From Trichopria drosophilae (taxonomy: Eukaryota; Arthropoda; Insecta; Hymenoptera; Diapriidae), in the NCBI GenBank assembly GCA_030407085.1, contig CM059585.1:13695001-13759000 (forward strand): a stretch of 64,000 bases of DNA, in the 5' to 3' direction. Positions 1 through 11,474 of the stretch are shown here, piece by piece (position 1 is the first letter of the stretch; each line of letters starts with the position of its first letter). The notes under the pieces were generated by a model. That model searched no databases. It saw nothing but the letters and a program-made list of their open reading frames with translations, and was not told where the DNA came from. The translations under genes and the position numbers were made by a program.

Positions 1-1464
1 AAACTCTGTAACATAGTATCACTAAGAAAGACTCATTATACGATCATAAACTGCTTCTAATCTCGGTAGATTCTGGGTAGCGAGGGAAACTACAAGAAGT
101 CGTTTTACATATGGAAAAAAAAACGTTCAATCTCCGCCGGAAGGACGAATGATTGATCTCGCCACCGGAGGTAAGAAGGTAAAAAAGATTGAACGTCCTT
201 TCAAGTGGGAATCGTCGTACGCCGCGGAATGTAGTAATAATTAACGCTTTTACAAGCCACCGTCCGGTTGTTTACGAGCATACCATTCGAGCGTAGTTAA
301 AAGCCTTTGTTTCGTTCAAAAGGTGCACAATTAAATTTGAATCGCAACTAGGTAGCCGCTGTCGCGCGAGTAATTTGCGTAACGCACATCCATTTTGCAC
401 TTGGAATTCAAAAAGTCATGCTCGTTGCGAAGTGTCCCTTATCACTTGGCATTTTACGCGCGCGTTGATGGCAATTTCTTGAAAAAGCAATATACGATGA
501 AAGCAGACAAATAGACAAACGCGCGTTCGGTAATAAACGAAACGCAATAAACAGGCGTTCTCTTGTGAATTTAATTTTAAATTCAAGTTCGTGCGCGTAG
601 AAAAAAGTTTCTGTTAAAAAGTTGCAATAAAATTTGTAGGCAAAACAGCGAATGGAGTGAAGATATCGCGCCGAAAATGAAACGTTTATTTTACGTTACG
701 TTCTCCGTCGCTGTTGCTTCGCTAGTATGAGACGAGAAGACGCCCGTTATACCGTATCGTATGGTGGAAAGAAATTTCTATCTTTGCACATTTTCGGTTG
801 AAACAGGAATAAGGGCGAGAGACCCAACCAAAGGTTAAGAAGACATAAAAGTTTGCGATCTTGTAGCGTTAGAAGAAAATGGAGCCGTGGATAGATAGGG
901 ACTGGTGAGCGTAAAACTTTATGTCACGAATGGATGTTGTCAAGTTATGAGCACACAATTTTCCGGATATATGAAACGATGAAATTTATCAATTTAGAAA
1001 TTTGTACCCTCCACCGATTTTTTATCAACATTCAATATCACAAGAGCAGAATCTGAACAATTTTGGAACATTAAGATATACTCTCAAGTTGAGATTGTTA
1101 TATTATGTTACAATGTTTGAGTGTTTACAGATTACAAATGTAACATCCATATTACAAATCATTAATACTCTAAAGAACGTAATACTATGATAATGTTGCA
1201 ATGTTGGCTTTAATGAATACTGCAAACGTGTATTAAACTACACAAGTCAAGTTGATTCCAAATGCTGTTTTATAATCGTCGTCTAGTTTGTATTCTTTAC
1301 ATTCTTAATTGATATAGAAATAATTATTTAAGAATATAAAAAGTTTCAAACTAAGTTCATTAAACATTGAAACACTTAAAACCTATGCGTATACGGTCCG
1401 TCAAACAGCAATCTGCAATAATTATCATAAAGAAACCATATGAGTAAAATAAACAGGTACACAA
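1..1464. other. AT-rich sequence, no gene seen
   Basis: No convincing coding region, RNA gene or full mobile element is visible. The first 900 bases are less AT-rich than what follows and look like single-copy DNA. An 11-bp inverted pair (ACGTTCAATCT near 124 and its complement near 187) is the only local structure noted. Short open frames here lack recognisable domains. Confidence 0.5.
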
Positions 1465-1764
1465 CTGAGCGAGGCTCCCGGATTTTCGTCGGCTGACAAC
1501 CGCTGTACCCCCACTTTCAACCGGTGTATCCCCACTCTCAATGGGAGTATCCCCACTTTCAACCGATAGATCCCCTCTCTCAACCACTAGATCGCCGCTC
1601 TCCCCACCACGTTTCACCCGGCAGCCCTACATCGTCGAACGGTTTAAAGTTATTATATTTATGCGGAGCGTGGTGAATGGTGGAGGGGACATCGGCTATA
1701 GTAGGAAAAGATTGAGAGTGGGGATGCAGCGGTTGTCAGCCGACGAAAATCCGGGAGCGTCTCA
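1465..1764. mobile_element. MITE with about 57-bp terminal inverted repeats and an internal 22-bp minisatellite
   Basis: The left end (1465-1523) and the reverse complement of the right end (about 1708-1764) match almost throughout, sharing GGATTTTCGTCGGCTGACAA and the adjoining CCGCTG and CCCCACT blocks. Between them about five degenerate 21-22-bp units of the form ATCCCCACTCTCAACCGGTAG run from about 1508 to 1605. The element has no coding capacity; frames that read ESGDTP repeats on the minus strand are translations of the minisatellite. This is a non-autonomous DNA element; its superfamily is not clear because no certain target duplication is visible. Confidence 0.75.
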
Positions 1765-2738
1765 GAAAAATAGATGAATGCGCAATAGTCCGCCAATCAG
1801 AATTTTGCATGCTGTAACGTTTGATGTGACGGGAAACACAAATAAGAAAATGTTGCTCTTGGTCTGTTAATTTTTTCCCTTCACCCATCTTCGCATTATT
1901 ACGTCTTTCTTCTTATACTATTGACTTTAGTATAATTCCTGATTATGATTATTTATTCATGATTTAGATGAAAATGTCAAGACATCACATGTTAGTTTTC
2001 ATCAAAATTGTTAGAAACTCTTTGCTCAGAACAATGTTTATTTACTTTTTATTTCCTGTCAATGAAATACTATTTTGAAAAAAATTTACCTTCACTGAAC
2101 CGTTTCAGTACTATTACAGTATTTTGTGTAATATGGATAAATTCTCATGTATCTGAATGATAATTTACATTGTTACGGCGCAGAATGGTTAATATTTATG
2201 TTAATATTGACATATTAATGAAGGCCCTTTGTTCAAAAATATCACATTCAATCATACTGCCATATTAATGGTATACTGTTTTATTGCAAATGGCTGACCT
2301 ACATTTACCATAAAACTAACTTCATTATCTCTGCTTGTTTACACTATTCGTAATAAATACAATAAAAGCTTGTTTTACGATGTAGGAATCACATAAGTTC
2401 TACAGTTGAAGCCATCAATCGTCCGTGACGTAAAATATCTGGCAATAAACGATCAGATCGAAGAGCTAAAAAGATCACAGGGTGTGGCCCTAATTTCCTC
2501 ATTGCACTTTAGTTTCTAATGGCTGCTATCATTTCTGGAGACTGAGCGGCATTCAGAGTAATTATCTGTATTGACCTCATTCATAGTTTTAACTCCTACT
2601 CTGTTTTTCAAAAGTGCAAAAAACATCATTTGAGATATATTTCTTACACGTGGCAGATTTAATCATGGAAAGTTTTTATTCTGGGATGAAATGAAAGCGC
2701 AAAATTAAAAAGAATGTTAATTACAAAAATTAAATATA
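1765..2738. other. AT-rich sequence, nothing recognised
   Basis: AT-rich non-coding DNA with no repeat, RNA gene or coding frame that I can support. Confidence 0.45.
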
Positions 2739-2981
2739 CAGTAAGATCTCCCTTGATGGAATGGGTCGGTTATGGCTCAACCTGATAATGGGCCGCGAGA
2801 GGGATGGTATCCTTCCCCTTCTACTGCGCTGTTAACCGCTGGGTCACTGTACTACGGTTGGGTCCGGTAAGGTAAGAGTGGGGGGTCGGGGAGGCCCGCG
2901 TTCGCCCAAACACAGAAAGGCATCTGGCCGCTGAAAAGAATGCTCCGCTAAAGAGAAAGCCCATCAAGGGAGATCTTACTG
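2739..2981. mobile_element. TA-flanked MITE, pogo/Tc1-mariner-like ends
   Basis: The element begins CAGTAAGATCTCCCTTGATG and ends with the inverse complement, and it is flanked by TA on both sides (2737-2738 and 2982-2983). At 243 bp it has no coding capacity. The interior is GC-richer than its surroundings. CAGT ends and a TA target are typical of non-autonomous pogo-like Tc1/mariner elements; the exact family is inferred. Confidence 0.8.
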
Positions 2982-4340
2982 TATTTTAAAAAAAGTTTCG
3001 CTCCTGAGATTCAAACGCAAAAATTTCGTTCTTTAATAGCATTTAAAGCTTGTTTACACTTTTCGTCGAACCTGTAAAACGTGTAATACACGTTTTCTGG
3101 CCCAACATTCCATCTTACAATAAAAATAGTTGATGTTATAAGTTTTATCGTACTTCTTAATAGTTTTCTGATGTTTTTTACTAGTTTCTTGGTATTTTTA
3201 CTATTTGAATGGAGTATCGAAGGCAATGAAACTACATAATATCAAGTTCTCGATGACTTCAGTAATGTAGAGGCATTTTCTTGGGTGGGTAGTTGAGTAA
3301 AACGCGCTGATTCAATCCTGGTAAATCGGTTGCGTAGGAGATGAAATAAATGTGCGTGGGCGGTAGCTCGCGGCCAGTTCTAGGTGTCCTTGCGTCACTA
3401 GTGGCCAGTCGCCCGTTGCGTGAGACAATGGGACCTGCTACAGCGAATTATAGTCTTTGACGGATCATTATCGCCTCGAAACGCGTCCCGTCGCTTTGTT
3501 ACGAGGCAATTATCTCCGCGATTGGTGGATAGAGGGCGCTCTCGTCAGGATTTAGACGCGTATAGCAGCTATAAGCATACGCGTCATCGATTCCATCCCG
3601 TCGAATTAGTGACGCTTATTAATCTAAAAGAAGGGGTGCGCTGGACTGGAAGATCTGCGCCTGACGAATTGCGGTTTGTTACAGAGCTCCACGTCTTGAA
3701 GGGTGCGGCTATACGAAACCGATATATACTGATAGCTGCGGATAAGGATCGTCGGTATTGCGAACCAACGCACTCGGGCGAACGGTATTCGAATCGAATA
3801 TTACCGCTCCTTTATGTCCTTTAACAAAGAAAATATCGTCTTCTCCGCGAATTGTACTTCTAGCATTTTTATACCGTAGCAAGCCTCATTAAGAGTCGTT
3901 GCGACTATGATGTAATGTATTATGGTTCGTAACTGTAATCCTTCAACCGCAATAATGATGGTGAGAATTTATGATCGCTGTAATAACGATTCTCGCAATT
4001 CTGCGTTGTTGGAAAACGAGAATGAGATCGTTCATTAACCTTTACTTGGATTGAGTTATGTAACATACGGTATGAACACCAGGGTGGTCCGGCGATTCTC
4101 TCTATCTACAATTTTTGTAAATTTTTACATGATGTCATTAACTACAACTTTCTTTCGTCACAATTTCAATGATGCTGAAGTTAACGTAAGATTACCAGGG
4201 TAAGATTCGGAAGAGCAATGGTTCTCAGTAGTATGAGATCTGCCACAAAATAGAATTTAAAAAGTATCTGCATGTCTCGTTCTGTAATTTTGACCGAAGC
4301 TTCACACCAACTTTTTTAGAAATAAGTACTGAATGTAAGA
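2982..4340. other. Single-copy-looking DNA with one unrecognised 134-codon open frame (3420-3824, +)
   Basis: The part from about 3280 to 3830 is richer in G and C than its surroundings and holds an open frame of 134 codons on the plus strand. The predicted protein is rich in Arg and has no signal peptide, membrane segment or domain I recognise; its start context is weak and no splice structure supports it. I regard it as unproven: it may be a chance frame in conserved non-coding DNA. Nothing else is seen in this stretch. Confidence 0.3.
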
Positions 4341-4670
4341 AAAAGGGTGGGGGTCGAAAAACCGACAAATGAAAAAGCCGACAGGTCAAAAAACCAAAAG
4401 TCAAAATTGTCAAAAAACCGACAAAAACCATTTTTTTTAAATTTTTTTTCAATATCACAGCCTTCTTCTAGATACAAAAAGAAGCTCCAGTGAAATTTTT
4501 TTCATTGGACGCAAACTTGCATTAATACAAATTGTACGTTACATCGGGCTATAAATGCGAATTTGGCAAAAGTTTGCGTCCAATGAAAAAAATTTCAGTA
4601 GAGCTTCTTTTTGTATCTAGAAAAGGCTGTGATATTGAAAAAAATGTTAAAAAATGTTTTTTTCGACAAA
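4341..4670. mobile_element. Composite of a GTCGAAAAACCGAC-type terminal repeat and a hairpin element
   Basis: About 4344-4440 carries the motif series GTCGAAAAACCGACA, AAAAAGCCGACA and GTCAAAAAACC, which also forms the ends of the small foldback at 38814-38986, so this is probably a one-ended relic of that family. It runs into a large inverted repeat: about 4415-4517 pairs with about 4571-4670, the core being CACAGCCTTCTTCTAGATAC and its near complement plus CATTGGACGCAAACTT and its complement. Arms are about 65-100 bp with a loop of about 50 bp. No protein is encoded. Confidence 0.65.
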
Positions 4671-4679
4671 AAATAAAGT

Positions 4680-4750
4680 CGATCAAGCTGGACTCGAACC
4701 CGGGACCGCTACGTACAAATGCAATGGCTTAACCCCTAAGCCACAAAACA
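4680..4750 (-). repeat. tRNA-like sequence, probable SINE head or tRNA pseudogene
   Basis: On the minus strand an exact B-box GGTTCGAGTCC (4690-4700) lies 43 bases after an A-box-like TGGCTTAGGGG (4733-4743), which is the spacing of a real tRNA gene. A D-arm hairpin GGCTT/AAGCC can be drawn. The acceptor and anticodon stems do not pair and the T-stem has mismatches, so a functional tRNA is unlikely. It directly abuts the hairpin element, which suggests the Pol III promoter head of a tRNA-derived SINE; this link is inferred. Confidence 0.55.
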
Positions 4751-5627
4751 TCGTATGAAGCAATAATTGCTAAATAATTGCTGAAATGACCAAACTACAC
4801 TAACTTCCTTTGTCTCGTTGAGTTGCGTAACATCAGTACAAAACAGTTTACTTAACAGACAAAAAGAGAATTGTATATATACACTCAATTGAATTATTCT
4901 TATTTTTTTTCAGAAAAATGTTGGACATACACAAATATTTTTAATTTATCGAAAATACATCTTCAATTTCCTGTAGATATATCTTCAATTTAATAGCGAT
5001 ACGTTAAGATGAAATAAAAAAAGAAATAAAAATTTAGTATAAAGGATGAAAAAACCATATATTTTTAAAGAGCCATTCATAGTTTTGTGGTAATTTCTAT
5101 GCAGATGAAAAATATTAATCGCTGAAAAATACACGTTTTCCTATTTTGCACATACACAGTCTTCGCGGCAACGGTATATAATTTATAAGCTCAAATCCTT
5201 TGTAACCTATGGAAGCTTTCTTTAACTATACTTTAAGCCAATTTTGTTAGTTGTGTTTACTGGAAACCCAAGCTTTAGCCCAAGTATGGATTCTTATGGT
5301 CGAAAAATCATGATTTAATTCAGCAGTTCAGAAAAATAAAATTTTTATAAATAGGTATCTTCTTAATGTGTTGCTGACAATCTTTGGATATTTTTTTTAT
5401 CCGGGTTAAGTAGTTATTTATATTTTTTATAAATTCGGTAAAATTGGAGAAATAAGTGTTTTTTCTTTCATTTTTCAAAGTTTCCGCATCAAATTCAGAA
5501 GAGTATAAATAAAAATGAACCCAATTGTTTATTCGCCATGTAAATGTCAAAATATTGACAAATACGTCTATATAAATTTCTGCGTCAATCCAAGATTTCA
5601 ATTTGAACGAAAATATAGATGAAAGTA
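4751..5627. other. AT-rich sequence, nothing recognised
   Basis: A 117-codon minus-strand frame at 5320-5673 is low in complexity, overlaps the MITE at its 5' end and shows no domain. I do not call a gene here. Confidence 0.45.
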
Positions 5628-5891
5628 CAGTAAAATTCCGGCATAATTGCATCGCGTTATATTTACGTCCCAATATATTTACTTGGTTTCGTTTCGTTCT
5701 ATTTACCTGTTCCCCCTCTCTTTTTACATCACCTTGCAGACTGGGGCCGCAGGAAGGGCCTACTGTGACGTCACAAACATGAAGCGACTGAGGGGAGTTG
5801 GAGAAGCGGCGATCCCCTTCTTCTGGTAAATAAAACGAGACGGAAGGAAAAGACGTAGAACCAATCGGGTAAATATACCGGGACTCTACTG
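5628..5891 (+). mobile_element. MITE family member A (CAGTAGAGTCCCGG type), full length
   Basis: A 264-bp element flanked by TA on both sides, with degenerate ends CAGTAAAATTCCGG and CCGGGACTCTACTG. The interior carries the family core: the GGGGC-GCAGGAAGGGCC block, a CRE-like palindrome TGACGTCA (5766-5773) and a CTCCCCTTCTT-like stretch followed by the TAAATATA subterminal motif. It has no coding capacity. I define the plus orientation by the AGGAAGGGCCT block. Confidence 0.85.
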
Positions 5892-7257
5892 TAAATGCAG
5901 ATTTTTTTATAACTTATCAAACGTGTCGAATCGATTTTGAATCTTTGCATACTTACGAACGGTTGTCTCTTTTGTAGATTATTATTTTAAAATGACTTCA
6001 CGTATACTTAACCATTTGGCCCAAAATTTGGAAATTGTTATTCAAGATAATTTATACTTTATAATAATCCAAAGATAGACATTTTTAACACACTTTTTAA
6101 TGCATTTTTTCAAGAATATTAGCTAAAAATGACTTATAATTATTAATCTTGTATATAGCAATGTCCAAAACATTTTTTTCCAGGTTCACTTTCTATAATG
6201 TGAAATTTTATATAACACAAGAATTACATATTTTTCACTCTACTTTCTTATAATAAAAAATTCCAACCCTTTGATATAAGGCGTCATTAGTATTTAACAA
6301 ATAACTATATAATTTCTTCAAGTAAGAATTCACTGACTACAACAAAAAAATAGTAATGTTACTCTCCAAATATGTTGGAATACAAAAATTTAATTTTTCA
6401 TAATTGACGGTTAAATTTTTTTTCATAAAGAATTCCGACTGTAAAAAAAGTAGTACTACTACTTTAGTTATAATATATGTTTAAAATGTAAATTAAGATA
6501 AAAGTAAATTAATAAAGTTTAATTAAGGTTAATCTTTTACTCCATGCAAATATTTTACTTACATAAATAAAATTGTCCTTTTTATTTACATATTTATTTA
6601 TTTATCGATAAATATTGAAAAATGGAACCTTTATTATGACAGAACCATTTTATACAGAACATTTTAATAAAAGCCGAGAGGTTGAAGCTCCGTAGAAAGT
6701 AATTCTCCGTTATTCCAGCTACTTACTTAACTCTTACGTTCCCTACTTAAGTCACCTCATATTCTATCCCTCGTTTAAACACTTTTCAATGCTCTCTCTA
6801 TAGACGTAATCGCATTATTAGCGTCTCGAAAGCTTTTTCCTTTCTGTATGCTCGAGTAAAAGCATATTTCAATATATGTCAGGTGTATTTGCATCAACAA
6901 AATGTAACCGTGTAAAATTCTAGGAGATATGTATACTTTCATTTTATGGAAAAGCACTTTTCAAATGCAATAATTATTTAATTCGTTTGAAATTTAAAAA
7001 GATGAGTTTTTTTAAATGAAGGAAATAAACTAAAATGTTTAGAAAATCTCGTAGTAATCTGATAACTAGGTTTATTATGAAGAAAAAGTAAAAATTATTA
7101 CAAATCTGATGAAACATAAATAAATCATGAACATTTATATTTATAGTCTATTAACATAATATAAACTGTTTTGATTATGGTAATGAATTTCTAACTTTTT
7201 TTTTGGTTTTATAAATATTATTTTATTGGTTCTTTCAGAAATTGTACAAACGAAATA
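5892..7257. other. AT-rich sequence, nothing recognised
   Basis: Very AT-rich DNA with long A/T runs. No open frame with recognisable content and no clear inverted-repeat element. Confidence 0.45.
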
Positions 7258-7522
7258 CAGTAGAGTTCTGGTATATTTGTCCGCTCGGTTCCTCTCCTTT
7301 CCCTCCCGTCTCCTTATATTTGTCAAAAGAAGGAGAGCCCCGCTTCTCCCACTCTGCTCAATAGCGCTATGCTTGTGACGTCACCGCAGGCCCTTCCTGA
7401 GGCCCCAGTGCGCGAGGTAGGGAGGGGGGGGGAGCGGCGACATACAAATATGACGAGGTGGAACTGGACAAATATGCTGGGATGCAAATATAGCGAGATG
7501 CAATTATACCGGGACTCTACCG
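7258..7522 (-). mobile_element. MITE family member B, full length, inverted orientation
   Basis: A 265-bp copy with ends CAGTAGAGTTCTGG and CCGGGACTCTACCG. Its core reads AGGCCCTTCCTGAGGCCCC, the reverse of member A, with TGACGTCA at 7376-7383. An 80-codon minus frame and a 70-codon plus frame that cover it are only translations of the MITE. Confidence 0.85.
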
Positions 7523-9605
7523 TATTCTCATTTGATGTAGTATTTGCAAGAAATGTTTTTTCCATATTTAAGTATAGTTAACATGTACACATCATTTCTG
7601 CGATATTAGAACCGCCATTTTCAAACTTAAAAATCTAACGTATCTGATCAACAAAAAATCCCAAAGTATTGATTTTTATGTAGATTTACGAAAGTTCCCA
7701 ATCTTTGATCGACATGTTGGATCGGCTTTATGGCTGAAAAGGATAATCAAAAGAACAAAATGAAAGTCTAATTAATAGAATTAAATTGATCGAACTAATT
7801 TTTTGGTGTCAATGAATACAAATGCGTTATATAATCGAAGACAATATTTTAAATGAATTGTAATAAAATAATACAATAGGTTCAATCAATAAAAACTTTA
7901 CGGTTCGTTCACACTGAATAACTTGAATAGCATCGGACTAATTATTTTTAAATTAAAGTAGAGTAATAGAGACATAAGTTAAGCACACTTTTTTGCTTTT
8001 ATATTTGAACGAATGAACAAAATTATCCAGACTTTCAACGTTTTGAAAAACCCGAGAAATACGAAACTTTTAGTCACGGTTCGTTTCTTATCTGTCTGCA
8101 CTGCGGTAATTTTAATTGTGATACTATCTTAAATCAGGCTACGTTTCGTATACATTTATAACATATTAAAAATAATAAACATAAATTATAGTAAACAATT
8201 ATTTATTAAGAAATCTAATGAGCTTTTTCTTGTTAGTACTCTACATATAAAAAATATATATATTAAAACTAATATATTGTCTACTTCTTTTGTCTAAGTC
8301 TTTCAGATGATAAGGTTCAATTAAAAAACCAAATTTATTCGTTAAAAGAAATCTCATTAATCATAAAAGAATACTCAATGGCGGACGATTTATATAATTA
8401 GAACATGAATTTTAGTTAGACAAAATTATTGATTACTTTAATAAAAATATTTAACATCAATGATTAGTTAAAATTGAAGTAAATTATATGACTATGAAAG
8501 ACAAAATAAATGAAAACAAGTAAGGTTTACAATGTATTAAAATACTGAGGGGAAAGAACCAAATATGGATCCATAATACGAAAGTGAATTAAATTAAGAA
8601 ACTTACTAGGGTTAAATGTAATTCTTTAGCATCATCAAAATTCGTTGCATTCATGTAGTAGTAATGATTTTAGAATAAATCTTATCTAAAATTCTAATCC
8701 TATAACTGACTAGATAGAAGGCACAGAAAATATTTAAATAAAAACAACGAGGATCTTTAAAATAACGTTAAATCCCTTTGATAAAAACAAATATTTGTAC
8801 CGAAATATATCGAAGCATTTTATATGAATTCGATTTCATAACGTTGAACATGCAAAAAAGGACGATATTGCGTTCGACTGTCAATGTAATTTTAATCGTA
8901 TTTCAATTGTTATTGGCAAAATGCTTAACAGTTATGAATAAAAACCACGGGGAACGCTGATAAAAGGACATGAATTATTAAAAACCAATATACTGATATT
9001 GCATTATTGAACAATGCAATATTCTATTTTCTTGCGAAAATAAACAATGACATTTTACGCGCCCTATGGTAGTTATTGCCGATTGTGTTCTCTTTTATAT
9101 TTGGAATTAATGCACGAATATCTTAATATTTGGATTACGATATTGGTCGATCAATAATTAATTAATGGAAATTAGAAAATTAAATATGTATAACGAACAG
9201 AATAAGTGACAGAAAAATTTTTAAAAACGTGCTACACATATTGATCTTCTTGATGTCAAGATATTGCTGGTTAAATCTTGATTTGGTTGATGATGATACT
9301 GACGTTCTATGACGATGTCAAATGAATACGTCGAATTGTAAGATTGATTGATATTGACGATGATGATGATGATTATGATTATGATGACAATGGTGAAGAT
9401 TATCAATGGAAATTAAAAACTTCTGACGCAAATCTGTATTACATCTTTGATTATCAGTATTTCCATTCCATTACTAAAAATTCACTAAAATCAGCTATTT
9501 TCGAATATTGTCGGTTATTTCTCAATCAATGTCTTTTGTATTTTGTAGAGACCATATCAGAACTAGAATTATTTGTACCGAGTACGAATTTTAAGTAAAT
9601 TAATA
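7523..9605. other. AT-rich sequence with a short GAT-type microsatellite
   Basis: The stretch is AT-rich and has no supported gene. A (GAT)n-like tract at about 9356-9390 produces an Asp-rich frame downstream that looks artefactual. Confidence 0.45.
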
Positions 9606-9829
9606 CAGTAGAGTCCCGGCATATTTACCTACTCTGTTCCTCACCTTCCCCTCATGTCTCATTATATTTACCAAAAGAAGAAGAGTGTCGCTTCTCCCAC
9701 TCCTCTCGGTCGCGTTATGTTCGTGATGTCACACCAAGCCCTTCATGAGGCCCCAACCCGCAAGGTGGGGGAAAAAGAGAGCGGCGACACGTAAATATAA
9801 CAAGACGCAATTATACCGAGACTCTACTG
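9606..9829 (-). mobile_element. MITE family member C
   Basis: A 224-bp copy with ends CAGTAGAGTCCCGG and CCGAGACTCTACTG, flanked by TA on both sides. The core lies in the same orientation as member B and has TGATGTCA in place of TGACGTCA. It is shorter than the other full copies, apparently through internal deletion. Confidence 0.85.
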
Positions 9830-10136
9830 TACAGACATTTTTATTTTTCACTTTAAATTCAAACTTTATCAGCAGAACACTTTACTACCTCCTCTAATTT
9901 TTTTAATATTTAAACATACATGGGTCCCCTATTCAGGACAATTTTCTTTTAAGAATATAATTTTCAAATGCCCAAAATTTAGATGGAATAAATGACGATT
10001 AATTCATTGAATTGATATTTTATCTAGATATAAAACGGAACCATGGTTTCTCAAACTATCACGAATGGCGTTCGTCAACATTGTAGTTAGATGAGCTACC
10101 TCTACGTAGTTACTATCATTTAGATAACACTGAGTA

Positions 10137-11151
10137 ACAAAAAAAAATGTCGGTTCTTGTTTATCTTAAAATTCTTATGTTAATTGAATCTTTAGAGGTT
10201 ACAAACCTCTTTTCATTCAGTCAGTTCCATGCAAATCGAGATAAAAGTGCGAAAACAATAGCTTTTTTACCATTTTTTTAATCCTTATATGTCAAAAATG
10301 CGACGTGATACAAATTTCTAGTAGGGCTTAAATGAAACCTTAAAACATGAACTTTTCGACCAAAAATTAAAAAATCACTATTTATTTGGAGGAACTATAA
10401 TCGTCGTTTTTGTAAATTGTAATAACTGGGAGTTATAATTGTATCTGCAGCAAATTTCAGAGTCAAATTTCGTCTTGTATTTTATATAAATGTTTCTCAA
10501 ATACTATAGCTTTAATGTAATAATATAATTGATGTTAATAAAACTATGTCCTTCTTAATTTTTACCTGTATCAAAAAATAAATTTTAGATGTCTAACAAA
10601 ATCATAAAGAAATTCGAGTAAATTACAAATATTTAGGTGGCCATATTGGATCTGCCATTTTGAATTTTGAATAGTGATTATCAACCTCAAAAATATCCAA
10701 GCAACAAGTTTCAAGCGAGTTCGCGTAATATTTTAAATTTAGTCCGCCATATTGTGTCCGCCATTTCGAATTTCTTAAGTCTAACTTTCCATTCATCATC
10801 AGAAACTACAAAAACCATAATGGGACCAGTTAACAAAAATCTGATCATTGAAAATAGTTTTCTATCAGTTCTTGTCACCGCAGCTATTTTTGTTAAAGGT
10901 GCTTCATAAACTAAGTTCCTCACTATTAATAGTAATTTTTCAATTTTTCATTTACAAGTTCATGTTTTAAGCTTTCATTTAAGCCCTACTAAAAATTTGT
11001 ATCACGTCGCACTTTCATTTCGATTTGAATGAAACTGACCGAATGAAAAAATGTTTGCAACATCTTTTATTGTTAACTGAGACCTAATATTCAATAAACA
11101 TAAGAATTTTAAGATAAAACAAGAATCGACTTTTTTTTTGTTAGTCAGTGT
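10137..11151. mobile_element. Foldback-type DNA element with about 240-bp terminal inverted repeats
   Basis: The left arm (10137-10375) begins ACACTGAGTAACAAAAAAAA and is matched by the reverse complement of the right arm (about 10920-11151), which begins ACACTGACTAACAAAAAAAA. The similarity continues through TTATCTTAAAATTCTTATG, a CATTC-GTCAGTT block and TAGTAGGGCTTAAATGAAA. The 500-bp middle holds monomers of the GCCATATTGGATCTGCCATT type. No transposase frame is present. The arms differ by indels, so the copy is not very young. The superfamily is unknown. Confidence 0.75.
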
Positions 11152-11302
11152 AATAAGAGTCACTCGGTAAAAGTAGGAGATAGCAACTATCTTTTTGGTT
11201 AATCTATCACATGGATTATAGGAGCGTGTGTCCATCATGTCAAAATTCTATCTCAGGTTTGTTGACGTACCAACCGCTTTGGTTAGAACAACTAATAACC
11301 TG

Positions 11303-11474
11303 TGGACGCTCTATTTTTCCCCCACCTTGCGGGCTGGGGCCTCAAGAAAGGCCTATTGTGACGTCAGGAACATAAAGCGACGACGGGAGTGGGAGAAGCG
11401 GCGCTCCCCTTCTATTGGTAAATATAACGGGACGGGGGGAAGGCGCGGAACCGAGAGGGTAAATATACACGGAA
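11303..11474 (+). mobile_element. MITE family member D, truncated
   Basis: This copy starts inside the family core (CCCCACCTTGCGGGCTGGGG) and ends just short of the right terminal repeat. TGACGTCA is intact at 11359-11366. Both terminal inverted repeats are missing or unrecognisable. Confidence 0.75.

Noticed and set aside
165..175. Exon end with GAG/GTAAG splice-donor-like sequence
   Set aside because: The consensus is present but there is no supporting open frame or acceptor.
124..197. Possible pre-miRNA hairpin
   Set aside because: Only 11 bp pair at the base; a 15-base bulge and weak inner pairing do not fit a miRNA precursor.
1360..1617. Frame with repeated ESGDTP peptides
   Set aside because: It is produced by the 22-bp minisatellite inside the MITE at 1465-1764.
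3420..3824. 134-codon frame as a real gene
   Set aside because: No domain, weak start context and no exon structure; kept only as a note in the regional entry.
4680..4750. Functional tRNA gene
   Set aside because: A- and B-boxes are good, but the acceptor and anticodon stems do not pair and the T-stem is mismatched.
9344..9598. 84-codon Asp-rich acidic frame
   Set aside because: The acidic run comes from a GAT microsatellite and the rest has no domain or conservation signal visible.
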